Of a DNA stretch of 6,041 nucleotides, positions 5,978 to 6,041 are shown in pieces (position 1 is the stretch's first letter; the number at the start of each line of letters is the position of its first letter). Origin of the DNA: Fidelibacterota bacterium (lineage in GTDB: Bacteria > Pseudomonadota > Alphaproteobacteria > Rhodospirillales > Rhodospirillaceae). The notes below the pieces were generated by a model that ran no database searches, had not been told where the DNA came from, and saw nothing but the letters and a program-made list of their open reading frames with translations. Made by a program: the position numbers and the translations under genes. The stretch is from the NCBI GenBank assembly GCA_947473445.1, contig CANJEU010000142.1, positions 1-6,041 of the forward strand, written 5' to 3'.

Positions 5978-6041
5978 CTAGGGGGGCTGATCTATTAACC
6001 CTGCGACGCCCACGATTTTGGACACCAGCGCCACATAGTCC
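5978..6041 (-). pseudogene. Out-of-frame upstream fragment of the methyltransferase-like gene (start outside window)
   Basis: On the minus strand, the frame starting at 6040 reads DYVALVSKIVGVAGLIDQPP and hits TAG at 5980-5978. This looks like the amphipathic helix and turn that commonly precede motif I of a class I methyltransferase. The frame that continues into DIGAG is Arg-rich and unprotein-like over the same bases (VQNRGRRRVNRSAP). Adding one C to the six-C run (5986-5981) would join the two parts as DQPPLVVDIGAG. The original start codon is beyond the right edge. The change could be a real deletion, a sequencing error or, less likely, a slippage site. Confidence 0.5.
5981..5986. repeat. 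Six-base G/C homopolymer at the apparent frameshift
   Basis: GGGGGG on the plus strand, CCCCCC on the coding strand of the methyltransferase-like gene. It lies exactly where the open frame switches. It is short for a phase-variable tract but a common place for indel errors. Confidence 0.6.

Noticed and set aside
5460..5981. A 173-codon plus-strand frame opposite the methyltransferase-like gene
   Set aside because: No recognisable domain and Arg-rich. The opposite strand carries the DIGAG methyltransferase motif.

Overview
This GC-rich, gene-dense window looks like part of a bacterial surface-glycan or glycoprotein locus, most likely from an alphaproteobacterium. That placement is inferred from codon use, ATG/GTG starts and protein character; there is no rRNA or other phylogenetic marker. 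No tRNA, rRNA, insertion sequence, CRISPR array or phage gene was seen.

Layout. Positions 1-2982 hold three minus-strand genes in one direction, probably an operon read right to left. They are a GT-B-like protein of uncertain activity (2982-1954), a PseF-type CMP-nonulosonate cytidylyltransferase two bases behind it (1951-1247), and, 42 bases further on, a TPR protein whose C-terminal part resembles a GT-A-type glycosyltransferase (1204 to beyond the left edge). Positions 2983-3147 form a divergent intergenic region with a bulged inverted repeat. Two plus-strand genes follow: a DegT/StrS-family PLP aminotransferase (3148-4425) and a Gfo/Idh/MocA-family NAD(P)-dependent oxidoreductase (4441-5412). 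A minus-strand SAM methyltransferase-like gene then converges on them. It overlaps the oxidoreductase by four bases and seems to be split by a one-base deletion in a run of six G (C on its coding strand) at 5981-5986.

How the genes may work together (inference). The cytidylyltransferase activates a nonulosonic acid, probably pseudaminic acid or a relative, as its CMP form. The oxidoreductase and aminotransferase form the usual pair that oxidises a ring or side-chain hydroxyl to a ketone and converts it to an amine, so they could make a precursor or an unusual amino derivative. The TPR/glycosyltransferase-like protein may bind a protein acceptor (flagellin is one possibility) and transfer sugar. 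The methyltransferase, if functional, could cap or decorate the glycan. The nonulosonate synthase (PseI/NeuB), the dehydratase and the acetyltransferase are not in the window. The GT-B-like protein sits where PseG might be expected but lacks the PseG N-terminal motif. This is the main biochemical puzzle of the region.
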